From NCBI GenBank assembly GCA_950295325.1, contig OX485807.1, positions 41,510,440 to 41,574,439 of the forward strand: 64,000 nt of DNA, in the 5' to 3' direction. Source of the DNA: Polytrichum commune. Taxonomy: Eukaryota; Streptophyta; Polytrichopsida; Polytrichales; Polytrichaceae. Shown here in pieces: positions 46,087-57,933 of this stretch. Below the pieces are notes generated by a model. The model was given only the letters and a program-made list of their open reading frames with translations. It was not told the DNA's origin and did not search any database. Each line of letters begins with the position of its first letter. The stretch's first letter is position 1. The translations under genes were made by a program, and so were the position numbers.

Positions 46087-46996
46087 TGTAGTAGCTCCTT
46101 AGCGATTTTTTTTGTGCAATTTTTTTTCGCAATAGTCTTAATTTTGTATTTTTCTTGCTCAACATGGGTCCAAGCAAATGACATAAATAAATAAAAGTAG
46201 GCTTACTCACCCATACACGATCTTTGAACATTTTTGCATTATATGATCCAAGAAGAAATTGTGACACATATCCACTTGGCCGGTCAAATTTCCACACCAC
46301 CCTCTCCTTGCTCCCAAACAAAAAATATGCCATCATCATAATTGAAGCATTATGGTGATACATGATGGTTTTTTGTATCGCCATAGTTGAAACGATAAAA
46401 TACTTCAAAACCATAAAGATCATAAGAGAGCACAAAATCTCTCTTCTTCGATTGTCCATGATTGAAGATCAAAGATAAAAAGAGAGAAATTGATGAGGAT
46501 GATTAAGAGGAGAGCATGTCTTAAATAATACCAAAGAGTAGTGTTTTGTCCAATGTGTATGGATTTTCTCCTCTTCATTCTTAAACACCCAAGGAGACAT
46601 TTATTTCCTACATGGGCCAAACTTGACTATTGGCAATTTTGCAATTTTCATTATCTTTTGAATAAAATTGAACATTATATTACACAATTCTTATGAACAC
46701 AACTCTTGTTGAAATCTTTTGATACAATGTGAATGTAGAGAATTATTGTTTTTTATCACAAAAAATCTTCACCATTAGGTGAACTTCTCTTCACCGATGG
46801 ACTTCTCCGGTGGACTTCTCCGCTAAACTTTTCCTCTAGGTGTTTAGACTTCAACCGGTCAAGACTCCTTAAGAAATCTTTTATTGCCTTTAATTCTTCT
46901 CCGGCACATCCACCATTTGCCTCATATAACCATGTCTTGGCCAAGCATTCTTGACCGACCGGAGGCCTTCTCCACCGTAGTGTAAACCGGCCCTTA

Positions 46997-49480
46997 GGGT
47001 CATCAAACAACGTAAGAAGTTGGCAATTTTCTCCAATTGGGAACCCACTATAAAACAATGATGCAACCCAACATTACTTGAACAATGTATTTTAAATATT
47101 AGTTTATTTTGATGTGTCATTCTATGTTGTGAGTCGTGTATCATTCTTCTTTCCTGCTAAATTTCTTTGCAACCAAGTTGGAAGAGAAGAAGAACCCTTT
47201 TTTTGTCCGCCTTATTCTTTTCTACAATCCAAAAGGCATCATGAGCTTTTGTCAAGCAAAATCTTGGTTGCATAAATCATGAATCTCCACAAAAGACCAA
47301 AGAGTGACACCATGTTTTGTTCTAATGTTTTCATCCAATATTGACTTTGACCTATGGGCATGCTCTACATACTTACTCAAGATAGTAATTTGCAAACGGA
47401 ACCTTGATAATATGGTGTATTAGAGTTCCCCATGGGCAAACACCATACGACATTGAATAGATGCACCTAGCTAGTCATCCATGTGTAGTATGGGGATGAG
47501 GATTTACCTAATGAAGAATTGAATGCCTCACTATAGCACGAGCTTGGGCTCACCGAGAAGTTGACATCAATGAAGGTTGGGCCCGTTGCGAATCATTGGA
47601 TTGATCTCTTCCACAAGGATTGTGCATAAATATAATTCCCTTGATTCTTATTCAAACCCATGTTGTGTGCATGAGTTGGGACCATGTTATTGGTTACACA
47701 TATCATGGCGGAGCAAGTATCTAGTACATACTATAAGAAAAGGTAACAATCAAAGACAGATTTTTTTATTTTTTTAACAATCAAAGACTCTTTGGAAGTA
47801 GGGGCTAAATTGGGGTGAAGCACCGTTGCATGCCACTTAATGGCCCCTACATCATAGGTATCCCATTGGAGAGCCCAAAGCCAATACCCCAAGAGCTTTA
47901 AGCCCCTGCGCTTTCAAGGAACTTATCTATAGTCAAAACGAAACCTAACTACCTCGCCCATGGAAATCAATACCTAATTAATGCCTTGTCCCTTTGACCC
48001 CCTCGGTTGGTCATTTTGTTGGCTTCATGGCTACTTTTGTTTTTCCAATTACATTTTTCAATTTGTGAAATAAAAAAATTCAAACCCACATATGCAAATT
48101 TTATGAAGAATTAAAGATAATAATATGCTTGAATATGTCTACCCAAAGTTACGAAGAGTCTCTCGTGGCCCTTTCTAATTTGCATGTGATAAGATAGAAG
48201 TGCTTAGTTCCATCAGTGACCACATGTGGATTACTCTATAGGATTTTTGTGCACCACATGTGGCAGAGAGCCATTTGTTTAGGGGCTATTCACTTCCAAA
48301 ACATGAATTACAAGTTTCCTAAAATAACTTCGTTCTCTAAAATGACTTGTTTGTTTGCACCCTACCATTACTTATATTTCCCATGCCAATGTATATATTC
48401 CTTTTAAGTAATAAAGAGTAAGCCATGTCCATAAATCCTATTTCATACATACAAAAACCAAATCCATGCATACTATTGTGAACACAATTCCATACAAGTC
48501 ATTACATGAAATTTTTGCTTGAGGATCTAATTACAAAACATAACAACACTATTTGATCACATAATATAATCCTAGAACGAAAAACATTGACGCCCATGTG
48601 TTTACACATAAGACCTAATAAATTGTTTGACCATGAAGACTACATTGCCAAGTTGAAGTTGCAGAGTCGAAATTGCATGAGTTATTGGAATTTGAAAGTG
48701 TCTGCTAGAGTGCCAAGATTGAAGCCCAGCTATGTTGCTATCTGCAAATTGCAGCCACTATATTTAATGACAAACATTTTTTGGAGAGGTCTTACTGTGA
48801 AGAGTGGAAACTTTACAGAGCACATTTTTGTGAAGTGCCCAATTTTTTTTTTAAAAAACCTTCTTTAATGGCCAAAATGGCAGTTGATAGGTGTTGTAGA
48901 GTTCAATATTGAACACTGTGGGGGGCTGATAACCCAGTCCCACAGCTCGCTTATATATAGGCTTGCCGCATTAGATAAACCCAAACCTTATACACACGTT
49001 CTCTCAAGCACACAAATATCCACAGATGATGCTCGCCACCTAGACTAAACCCTTATCCACAACCAATGGGATGTCACGATAAGCGCTGAAGTGGAATTTG
49101 GCATCTTCGATGAAAAATGTTCTAACCAGATAAGCTGAGATCGTGAGGTTAAAAAAATTTAAGAAAAAAAAAAAAAAATCCATTATTGGAACAATAATAA
49201 GTAAGTCATGTAGATCACGAATGCATGGGATCCAATATATTGGCATTAGAATGGTATCAAAGAACCTGTCCAATTGGCATCAAAGGAATTGCGATACTAT
49301 AAGTCAACCATTGATATTTGGTTGGTTGGTTGGTGTTGTAGAATTGAGAATATGTTCATACTAAAGACAATTCCTTAGCCTCTTTATTTTATTTATTCTA
49401 TAAGGTCAATACTGATCATAATACGTGGTCAACCGGTATTGACTGACATATCATTTGTCTTTGATGTTATAGGGTAACAT
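46997..49480. other. No gene seen
   Basis: AT-rich intergenic DNA. It contains an A-rich run near 49,164-49,178 and a short hairpin-forming pair at 47,799-47,851 (GTAGGGGCTAAATTGG against ATGGCCCCTAC). No coding region is supported. Confidence 0.4.
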
Positions 49481-49781
49481 GAGTGGGCCTTCAGGCCGCT
49501 TCACACACGAGACTGAGAGCCCGTGACCAGTTCACTTCAAGCACTCTCATTGGTGGAAAAGGCGGAGCCGGTCCAAGTTCGCTTGAGGGACCAACGGAGT
49601 ATGTGAATGTAAGATGGATGTAAAGTCTGTGTGGATTTTTACATGGCATCGAATGGATGGTAGGTCCAACACAAAACCGGCAGACCGTGGTACTCCGAAC
49701 ACTCACACCTGTTGATTTATTTGATTTTATGATGCGTGAGGACCCCGTGAATAGAAGTTCATGGAAATAGCATTTGGTTAA

Positions 49782-49932
49782 GGGCCCAGTCACATATGAC
49801 TTCACACTAACACTTCAGGATCCGTGACCACACTAAATGATTTTGGAGGTGTCTTGGGACGGCCTTTGGACACTTTCTTTGGGCTCTCACAATCTCATGG
49901 TCATGGCTCTTGGCTTGTGTGTGGAGTGGCCC
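49782..49932 (-). mobile_element. 151 bp MITE flanked by TTAA (family E)
   Basis: Termini GGGCCCAGTCACATATGAC and, read on the other strand, GGGCCACTCCACACACAAGC are imperfect TIRs. TTAA lies on both sides (49,778-49,781 and 49,933-49,936). The interior, read on the minus strand, matches 36,381-36,515 along its length (GTGACCATGAGATT, GAGAGCCCAAA, AAGACACCTCC, TAGTGTGGTCAC). A further end-like copy lies at 49,493-49,535 (GGCCGCTTCACACACGAGAC), so a larger ~440 bp form is also possible. Confidence 0.7.
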
Positions 49933-49974
49933 TTAATAGTACGCTTTCCTGTCTGCACCCACTTCACTAGGATA

Positions 49975-50640
49975 TCAAATATGTGATTAGTGTGAGATGA
50001 TTAACAAATCCAAATTGTGTCCGTAGCCATTTTTCTCATAATTTTCATAGATCGTAAGTATATCTTCTTCATTGTCAAAGTGGAGATTCTTCTGGTCATG
50101 CATATTCCCCAATCATGTTGATTATTGCGCTTAAAATGGTTAGGACAATTTGAGCGTGTAGTCCAATGTCTTTTGAACACATGCACTTTTGGTGGATGCT
50201 CTTAGTTTCACACCTAGCCACATACTACTCAATTGTATGTGTCTTGATTATTGTTATGTTCAATTTAGACACATCTACGATAGATAAGATTTCCATAGTT
50301 ATTATTTCGGACTAGCCCACTTCTCCTAGAATATGAAGCACACGATTAGTACGAGATGGTTAGCATATATCGTGATTGAGGCCATAGCCACTTTCCTCGT
50401 ATTTTATGAAGCTCATACGAATACATTCTTCATCGTCAAAGTGAAGATTCTCGTGCTCACTAAATAGCCATATAGTCCTCCCAGTTATGTTGACCATTGA
50501 CAATTGTCATATCTTGAGCACGTTGTCCAGTCTCTTTTAAACACATGTCTTTCTAGTGTTTGTTCTTGTGGACACACCAAACCACATGAAGTTGGGCATG
50601 TACCTTAAATATTGTATTTGCACTAAAGGCATCAGGACAT
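49975..50640 (+). repeat. Two tandem copies of repeat family A (~360 bp offset)
   Basis: Unit 1 (from about 49,985) and unit 2 (from about 50,344) both run: GATTAGTGTGAGATGATTA-like, TAGCCA, TCTTCATTGTCAAAGTGGAG, ATTCT, then AATCATGTTGATTATTG-like, TCTTTTGAACACATG-like and a TGTTCTT/TGCTCTTAG-like word. Both extend the family A copies seen near 22.3, 24.1 and 31.1 kb. Confidence 0.75.
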
Positions 50641-53310
50641 GGCTCTTAAATGACCATGGTACCTTGTTTTTTGGATGAGGGCATAGAGAAGTTCATGGAC
50701 TATAACGCAAAGTCTTTTGGAGGTCACAAGCCCTTAGTATAAACCCAAATGGGATCATTAAAAATACCTCTCAATATGTATATGTATATGTATATTATGC
50801 TAATGCATTGATATGGAGGAGAGAGAAAATTAATACATAGCTTTCTTCACTCTTCTTATCAAACGCCTAAGTCATATTTGATTGGTATGTTGCAAGCTTG
50901 TAGTTAAGAACATACACCAAAATGATAGAGAAAGAGAAGAGAAGAAACGTTGACCTTAGTGGGATCAACATGATTGAAATGCCCATTTGACCCACCCTTG
51001 GTATTATGTCCATTGGACATAATCTCAGCGGTGCAGGACTACTAACCCCTCTTGGGGTGGGCACTATAATAACCAGGATAACCAAAGTGACCGGATGATC
51101 TTTGTGGTGGTGGGGTTAGTGTGGTTGTGGTGTTGTAGGGGCATATGATTATTTTTCTTCGTGAGGTGGTTGCCGAGTCATAAGACTTCTCAGTGGTTCA
51201 TTATAGTATCACATGTTTAGTGGTCCAGGTCCGATCCCTAAATAAAAATCTCTACGATTTGCAATTGCTAGTTGGATGAAATAATTCCCAATTTTATCCT
51301 ATTGTCAATTATCTATGGGAGTGGAAAATGCCCTCAATAAGGTCACGTATCTTATAACTCACCTATGAAACCAAAAAAAGTTTGTTGCTACCATCAGTTT
51401 TTGAGGCTTTTAAAGGCATGATAACATGTTTGTCTCTTCTTTTTTAACCAAAACTATTCATAGGTCATCAATTTGACTTAGAGGGCATATCTTTCAAGGC
51501 TTTGGCTAGCCGAGTAAATATTCTCATAATTGTCCGACCATCTCCATAACATTATTCAACAAATCCCACATGTGTCTCTTACATGGTTTGGATGATGGAA
51601 AGTGGGACCCGCCACTAAAATTGGGCGGTGTGACACACTACTAGGATTTGTTCATGTATGGGCTCCCATACATGTGCCACGCTCATCCCAACTTGTACAA
51701 TTCATATGAGCATTGAATGTGTTGTCATGAGCATCCACAAGGCCATCACATTCTTCAGTAGTAATTCAATGTTCACATCCTTATTTAACATGTCAATGCC
51801 GAGCACATGTTGGATAGTGGGGTAGCCAGTAATAAATGACAATCAACATACTAAACCTACATGTCTCATCCACACCCGTGAGCTACCTGCTTTTAAAAGA
51901 GCTTAGACTTGGATGGGTGGTGATCTTCGCCCATACGTTAACTGAGAATCAATTTGAAAATTTAAGAAGATGCGACCATTTCACAATTGATACCAAATAT
52001 TTGCAAAACGAAGTTGGCCCACCGAACACAGCAGGGCAACTGAAGAATGTTATGGAGCTATGCCGACACAAAACATTGTAATGTTTTCAGGCCCACCCAA
52101 CTTCATGTTTAATTAGTCTCGTATCAACTGAATAATGTTATGCCTTGTAAAGAGAGCGTTTTTTCTACCATGATGCATAGACAATGATTTCTTGTTTGTT
52201 TTTCCATATAAGATGATGGAACAAGGATGTCGTAAAGCTCATCGGCCAAATAATTTTGTTGAGGCACGCTCGTAGACCACTTGTGCACATAAACATCATA
52301 TGCTTCAAAGCTCCACATGGACCCAACTGAAAGGGCACATGAGTTTGGTTGAAAATAACGTCCAAACTGATATCTAACATGTTCTATGAAGGCCACCATT
52401 ATGAAAACACAAGTCATGGGCCATTGACATGCATGACTATAAACATGTCATGTGTCTTTAGAAAACTTACAAATCTACCACCAAAATAGATCTGCATTGT
52501 TCTCTCATTGACGTATGACAATTGGCATGGGCCCTTGTATGCTTGTTTGTGCACCCTAGTAAAGCCCAAAAAGTGAAGGGGTAGTAATAACTTTAAAGTT
52601 AATTGGACTGGCTTGCTGAGACCATTAAAAGCATCAAAATGTTCAAAGGCAAGTGCTTCCATTGGTCAGGTCATCGAGAGAGAGAGAGCTCTAGTGTGTG
52701 GAATAGGTTGCACTGCTTACGTCATTTATAGTACAAATAAAGCACAGCTTTTGACACCAATTTTTGGTCCATGGGAGATATTTTGAAAAGGTGCTAACTC
52801 GTTTCAGAGCATATTAATAAGGTGGCCTTGACCCTCGGGCAATGGGTGACCGTGGTGGAACTAGGGTTAACTTATTATAGCATGCTCATACTTCTTCATA
52901 CTTACTAGTGCGGGCGACCATAGAATGGTTCCTATCAATAGGGACCACTTTTAGCTATGATTGGGCATGTGATAGCCACTGGATGTAACCAGTGGTGTTA
53001 GGAACCGTTCACTGGTGGCCCACACCAGTACATGTGGGCATGCCATTACTTGGCGGGTTTGGGTTCCAAGATATTTTGCCCTTAGTTGGTAGTGCAAAAA
53101 GTGGCACTGTATTGCAAAGTGAACTACACCAAATTGTCTTGTTAGAGTGGGTTATTGTTGCTATCGATTTTAAATGACAACATCGTTTTGGTTGCCATTT
53201 ATATAGATGGATCATTGACATGAATGAGAGAGAGATGAAAGGGATCTAAATGCGAGGCAAGTTTATGGAGCATGGTTGACGGTTCTCCTTATAACATAAA
53301 CATAGATATA
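50641..53310. other. No gene seen
   Basis: AT-rich intergenic DNA. An isolated CACTACTAGGATTTG word near 51,635 resembles a CACTA end without a partner. A short (GA)n tract lies near 52,676. No frame of convincing quality was found. Confidence 0.4.
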
Positions 53311-53319
53311 CTAAGCGTT

Positions 53320-53515
53320 TGATTTAGTGTGGGCTACACTATTCACTATAGACTCAAACGTACAATTTTACAATCCTTAGGTGGCAACCATGGAAGATGG
53401 AAGCATACATTGAATGCTACGTGATAAACGATGGAGACCACTCTAATTAACATGATTCATCAATTTTAGTGCCACGCCAAACCATCTTTACAATGTAGTG
53501 TGCACACTAATCAAT
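53320..53515 (+). repeat. Dispersed repeat family F, copy 1
   Basis: It starts near ATTTAGTGTGGGCTACACTA and runs through a GTGGCAAC / ATGCTACGTG / GATGGAGACCACT series that parallels 55,200-55,385 (TTTAGTGCGGTCCACACTAT, ATGCTAG, GGCCACT, CCACACTAAATGGG). It is diverged and probably an old MITE with TTTAGTGTGG-like ends. Confidence 0.45.
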
Positions 53516-53554
53516 GTGTTGCGCATAGGCAATGTATCTACTAGGAAGGAAGGT

Positions 53555-53825
53555 ACAATCTAAACTTCGTAATATTAACCTCCTTAATGTCACACTTCTC
53601 TTATATCCCAAAACCTCAGGGAACAAGTTTTTTTGCATGCACCATGTTATCACTGTAATTATGGCCATTGTTGCAATATTGACGTTATGTTACCACATAA
53701 TATCACATCCTACATTAATTATCTTCTATCACGCGTCCATGCCAACACTACATAACCCCTTAATATCACATGCACTTTGGTTGCCACAAAGCATAATATT
53801 GCTATTTCTCAATAAGTACTGATAA
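53555..53825 (+). repeat. Repeat family D, second copy
   Basis: CTAAACTTCGTAATATTAAC, AATGTCACAC, TATATCCCAAAACCTCAGGG, then TATCACGCGTCCATGCCAAC and AATATCACATGCACTTTGGT follow the same order as 35,848-36,320. It is shorter through an internal deletion. Confidence 0.75.
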
Positions 53826-53929
53826 CCACACATACCGAGTACAACTGGCAACCCACATCTATAGGACAAAATCATTTTTTAACCTAGCGATTCTCCTAAA
53901 CATCAGAGCCCAACATTTTCCTGTTTAAT

Positions 53930-54430
53930 TGCACCCATACCCAAACCATGCCCATCTGCAGTGACCTATGCCCACCCATGCCCACCCATAGCACGACATG
54001 TGCGCACCCATGCCCACCCAAAACCCATGGGCATGGGCATGGGCACCCAATGTAGGGCTCTGCTAAACATGCTTTAATTTTGACATCACAGGACCATAAA
54101 ACCCTACAAGGAGCAACTCGGGCAACCATTGACAGGACTCGCCCCCAAAAAAGAAACCAAAAAAGTGAAGTGAGAGTAAGAAAAGTAAGTGGCCCAGGCT
54201 GGTATCTAAGTACTTTTCCCATGCTTTTTTCCACGGGCGGGCTGCCAGGCCAAAATATACACAGTAATTGTAGGGCAATTAATTGGCCGCCAGATATTTT
54301 TGTAGGAAGGCCCTGTGAGACGCCTGGTCCGGACCTACCATCCGAGCCTGAGAGAGCAAGGTTCGGGCCGTCAGGCACGAGGAGAGGTAGGTATATAAGT
54401 AGGAAGGTAGGTAGGTAGGTGAGTGGGTGG
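53930..54430. repeat. CCCATG-type minisatellite and (GTAG)n tract
   Basis: Irregular CATGCCCACC / CCCATG / GGGCATGGGCATGG units fill about 53,934-54,050, and a (GTAG)n-like run lies at 54,387-54,428. A 200-codon minus-strand frame spanning both is low-complexity at its end and not considered a gene. A similar composition near 56,210-56,330, with a comparable coding-strand phrase (QLNKK/QLNRK), suggests a related repeat there. Confidence 0.5.
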
Positions 54431-54589
54431 GGCGAGGGGCTGACACCAAATAATTCCCTTTGTGCGCTTATAAACAAAAGGGGAAAGAGTTGCCACATGT
54501 GGAGTCTAACTTATGAGGTTCGGCATTTTTCGGTAATCGAAACCCTCAAACGGTGAGGTTCGTGAAAATATCGTTTCGGAATCCAATGA

Positions 54590-54830
54590 TGGAACACGAA
54601 GAATGAACTCGAACGAATGAACCGGTCAAGTTTGAGAAATAACTAGCTCAAATCCAAGACTTTCGGGAAAATTGTCGACCTTTTTAGAGGAATTTAGAGA
54701 ATATTCGTCGTTTTTATGTTAAATAATAACTAAAAGATGTCAACATGGAACCGATCGGTCTTTGAAACACTAGGATTTCGACCGATGTTGTCCGAAAATC
54801 TATCCGGACAATGGTTGGTGGTCAAATAGA
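54590..54830 (+). repeat. Dispersed repeat family B, diverged copy
   Basis: GAATGAACCGGTCAAGTTTG, GAAATAACTAG, TTTTTAGAGGAATTTAGAGA, AAAAGATGTCAACATGGAAC, ACACTAGGATTTCGACCGAT, then TCCGGACAATGGTTGGTGG. The order matches family B; divergence is higher than in the 37.6 kb copy. Confidence 0.7.
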
Positions 54831-55199
54831 AACAACTACATTCTTTATTTTCTTTCAACTTCATTGCGCCTACACCCAATGAAAGAATATATACACACAC
54901 ATACACACGTTGCACCTCACCTCCTTTTTAGTAGCTTATGTGCAATTAGGTTGCCTTCATGGATAGGTTCTCTCTTTGCCCATGCAAAATACCCTAGATC
55001 AAAACCAAATTTCAAATCTTGTAGCTTTGTCCATTCATCCATAGAGCAACCACAACATAAAATAGTTAATGTGTGTTTTTTTTTATTGTTGTGGGAAAGA
55101 CTCGAAATAGTGTGAATTGTCAATATATTAGCGTGGGGCAACCCAATGCACGTACCAGTGTAGGCTAGTGGGGAAGTGGGATAGCCAATGTTTCGCTAG

Positions 55200-55385
55200 A
55201 CATCTTTTTAGTGCGGTCCACACTATTCATCGTCAACCCACGTTGATAGTTTTGTAATTATGAGGTGGAAATTAGTGTGTGTAACCTGACAATTGGTGCT
55301 ACATGCTAGTTTGTAAAGGCCACTTTCATAACACGACACACTAGGTTAAATGCCACACTAAATGGGTTATTCGTGTAGCCATGTC
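55200..55385 (+). repeat. Dispersed repeat family F, copy 2
   Basis: See the copy at 53,320-53,515. This copy begins TTTAGTGCGGTCCACACTAT and ends with CCACACTAAATGGGTTA, so its two ends are roughly inverted, as in a MITE. Confidence 0.45.
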
Positions 55386-55594
55386 ACTAAATATGGGATA
55401 CATGTATTCAGACATGCACTCATTTGGAGTACATTCAACTACACGTTTAAGTACAAGAATATTATATTTATTAAGCTACATCAAAATAATTGTACACTAC
55501 ATGAACATGATTAGTAATCATATATTTAGTTCTTTAGTATAAAATAAAAGCTTAATGTCACTGTAGTATTACACAACTAGTCTACATGATACAA

Positions 55595-55618
55595 CATTAT
55601 ATATATATATATATATCC
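55595..55618. repeat. (AT)n microsatellite
   Basis: About eleven uninterrupted AT units in AT-rich DNA. Confidence 0.9.
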
Positions 55619-55619
55619 A

Positions 55620-57150
55620 TAGGACTTAAGTGTATTTCTACATAATATATTGTCAACATTACCAAAATATTGATCTCGCCACATGCCCCTGGCCTCCAAG
55701 GATTGCCATGGAAATGTAGCACCCTTGTTGTCCAAGTTTGTTGCATATGTGGAAAGGTCATGGGCAATCCTGCACAATTATGGCCCATTGCACATGTGCA
55801 TATAACTAGTGTCTTAACCATATGTGTGCTCTACACGTTGTTGTTCATGGTTGGTTGGGGAATGCATTTAGCCCGTGCCATCCTGACCCATAGCACTAAT
55901 GTGTATGAGTTATGATTTGTGAAGGACATAGTTGAAATTATAGAAATAATGAAACTTCTCTTGCCCATAATTTATGTAAAAAAGAGAGTAGATATAAGCT
56001 AAATGAAAAAGATGTCAAATGTCAAACTTATTATCAATGATCTTATATTTAATGGATATATAGTAAAGTAAAAGAAATTAAATACACTAAAATATCATGT
56101 GAAATGTAATAGAATATAGATTTCTATAATATGTACATAAATTTGGTACATATTTTGTAAACCACCCAGCCCATAGCTTTTTATTCAATTGAATATAACT
56201 ATAAAAACCTAGTCCTAGCCTAGGCCTTGTCCCCTCCATCCTAGCCCCCTCCCTCACACCACCAGCTCGATAGACCCACCCACCTTGACAATGGCCATGG
56301 ACCCCACCCCCCAAGATAACTCCACTGGCAAGGTTCATTACCCAAAAGACACAATACCACGTGAGGTGATGGTCTATGGATTCACATTTTCTTGTATATG
56401 TTCACATCAGTTGGATCCATGTTACTGCAAGCCATTGCAAGTGTGCTTATAAATTGATGGTATCACCAAAACCGCTCGCTTTATGTGTTGCCGTCAATGG
56501 CCAACTGCTTTGGAACTTTGAATCGGTGATGGCCTCAATCCTCAATGTCCATGTTGCATTGAAACTCAATCGTACAAATGTACTAGGTCTCCAAACCTAG
56601 CTTGTGTGCAAAAGATAGCGTACAAAAGTGAAACATGGAGAATAGATTTGGTACCCACTTGATCTCCACAACGGTGGCATCTTACACTTGAAAGTTTCTT
56701 TTCCTCTTTTCCTCTAAAGTTCAAATGCATGTTAACTTATAACGTTTGGAAATGCAAGGCGATCACATGTCACCAATCCGTCGTGGACACCTTATTTAAA
56801 GGTACGAATGGTGCAACTATGGCAAAAAAGCATAACATTCAGGATGTCATTCTAAGAACCAAAAACATATTTCTCTAGCTCCAATGGAACTAAGAGAATC
56901 ACATATGTAACCTTCACATTCGGTGTGATGGAAAAAGTAAGTTAAAAGGGCATGGAATGGGTTCCTTGAAAAGATCACTAATTGTATTCAAGTTTTCGTC
57001 TCTTGGTTATTGAAAGTAGGTCGTCTTATGCTCTAAATTTAGGTTGGGAGAGAATATTTTCTTTGAAAATGTACAATAATTTAAAAAAGTTAAAAATATG
57101 TTGTCATTATTGTTGGTTCAACATTGTGATATGAATTTATAGAGTTGTGG
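55620..57150. other. No gene seen
   Basis: AT-rich intergenic DNA with short open frames lacking domains or plausible splice structure. Confidence 0.4.
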
Positions 57151-57199
57151 AGAATCACCTCAATATCACACCTGTACTACACTTATACGAAATTGCTTA

Positions 57200-57933
57200 A
57201 GTGAACGGAAATAGGTCTGTGTACTCTTATGCCCAAAAATCTGCCCAGGCACTGAAGCGAGCGCGTGGCCCCAGAAAAGGAAGGGCCAGCAGGCTCGGGC
57301 CGGATATCCCAGGGTCGGGCCGTACCGACCCGCCAGACGGATACCGACCTGCCACGCTCCTTTCCGGCAGGAGGGTAGGAAGAAGGGCTCACGAGGCTCC
57401 CGAACCTCCCCTCCCACCCGGCCCTCTATCCACCCTTGCTCCCTTGCCTCCTCGCCCCGTAGTCTTCTCCGAAACACTCCCCGCGCAGCCATCAGAATCA
57501 GAGGGGCAAAGCGCCAGCCCGCACAGCATTGCACGCTCGTCGCCTTCCAGCGACGGCCACGACCGCTGTCCCTCCAGGAGGAGCGTCCCCAGGCCACAGC
57601 AGAGAGACAGAGAGACAGAGAGAGAGAGAGGGAGGTGCTCTTTCTACATTCGTCCTGGCCTCCTAGTTTAAGCTTACACCTCGTGTAACTTTTTGGTGCA
57701 AGGAGAGAATAGGCGAGGAGAGGGGAGCATCTTCGCCCGACCTCTTCTTCTTCTCTTTGTGTTTCTTCTTCTGGTCCTGCCATGCGCGCGGGAGGGGCAG
57801 GCGAGCGCGCTCCGTGTACAGGCGCAGAGTGAGGGAGTGTTTTGTGGATTGTGAGGGTAAGGGTTTTGTTGTAGGGAGTATTGGGAAGGGATTGTGAGTT
57901 TGGGTGGTGGGGGGGCAGGGGAAGTCAGGAATT
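57200..57933 (+). promoter_or_regulatory. GC-rich upstream region and 5' UTR of the NTT gene
   Basis: Base composition shifts abruptly from AT-rich to GC-rich at about 57,235 and stays so into exon 1, like a CpG-island-style promoter. A (GA)n-type tract lies at 57,600-57,632. An in-frame TGA at 57,895-57,897 precedes the first ATG at 57,934. Large opposing open frames on both strands here follow from GC richness. No clear TATA box was assigned. Confidence 0.45.

Larger units (their letters stand above)
45688..46993 (-). mobile_element. PIF/Harbinger-type transposon, internally decayed
   Basis: Perfect 27 bp TIRs begin GGGCCGGTTTACACTACGGT and are flanked by the 3 bp repeat TTA (45,685-45,687 and 46,994-46,996), the Harbinger duplication. 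On the minus strand, 46,459-46,085 encodes a fragment resembling the N-terminal part of a Harbinger transposase (SGYVSQFLLGSYNAKMFKDR, then a VSKPTFIYLCHLLGPML block). It runs into a (CT)n tract, where the frame degenerates. The catalytic DDE domain is absent, so the element is non-autonomous. Intact TIRs and target duplication suggest a fairly recent insertion. Confidence 0.85.

Noticed and set aside
53896-54498. 200-codon minus-strand frame
   Set aside because: Its end is translated CCCATG minisatellite and its start a GTAG repeat; the middle shows no family. Best explained by repeat composition.
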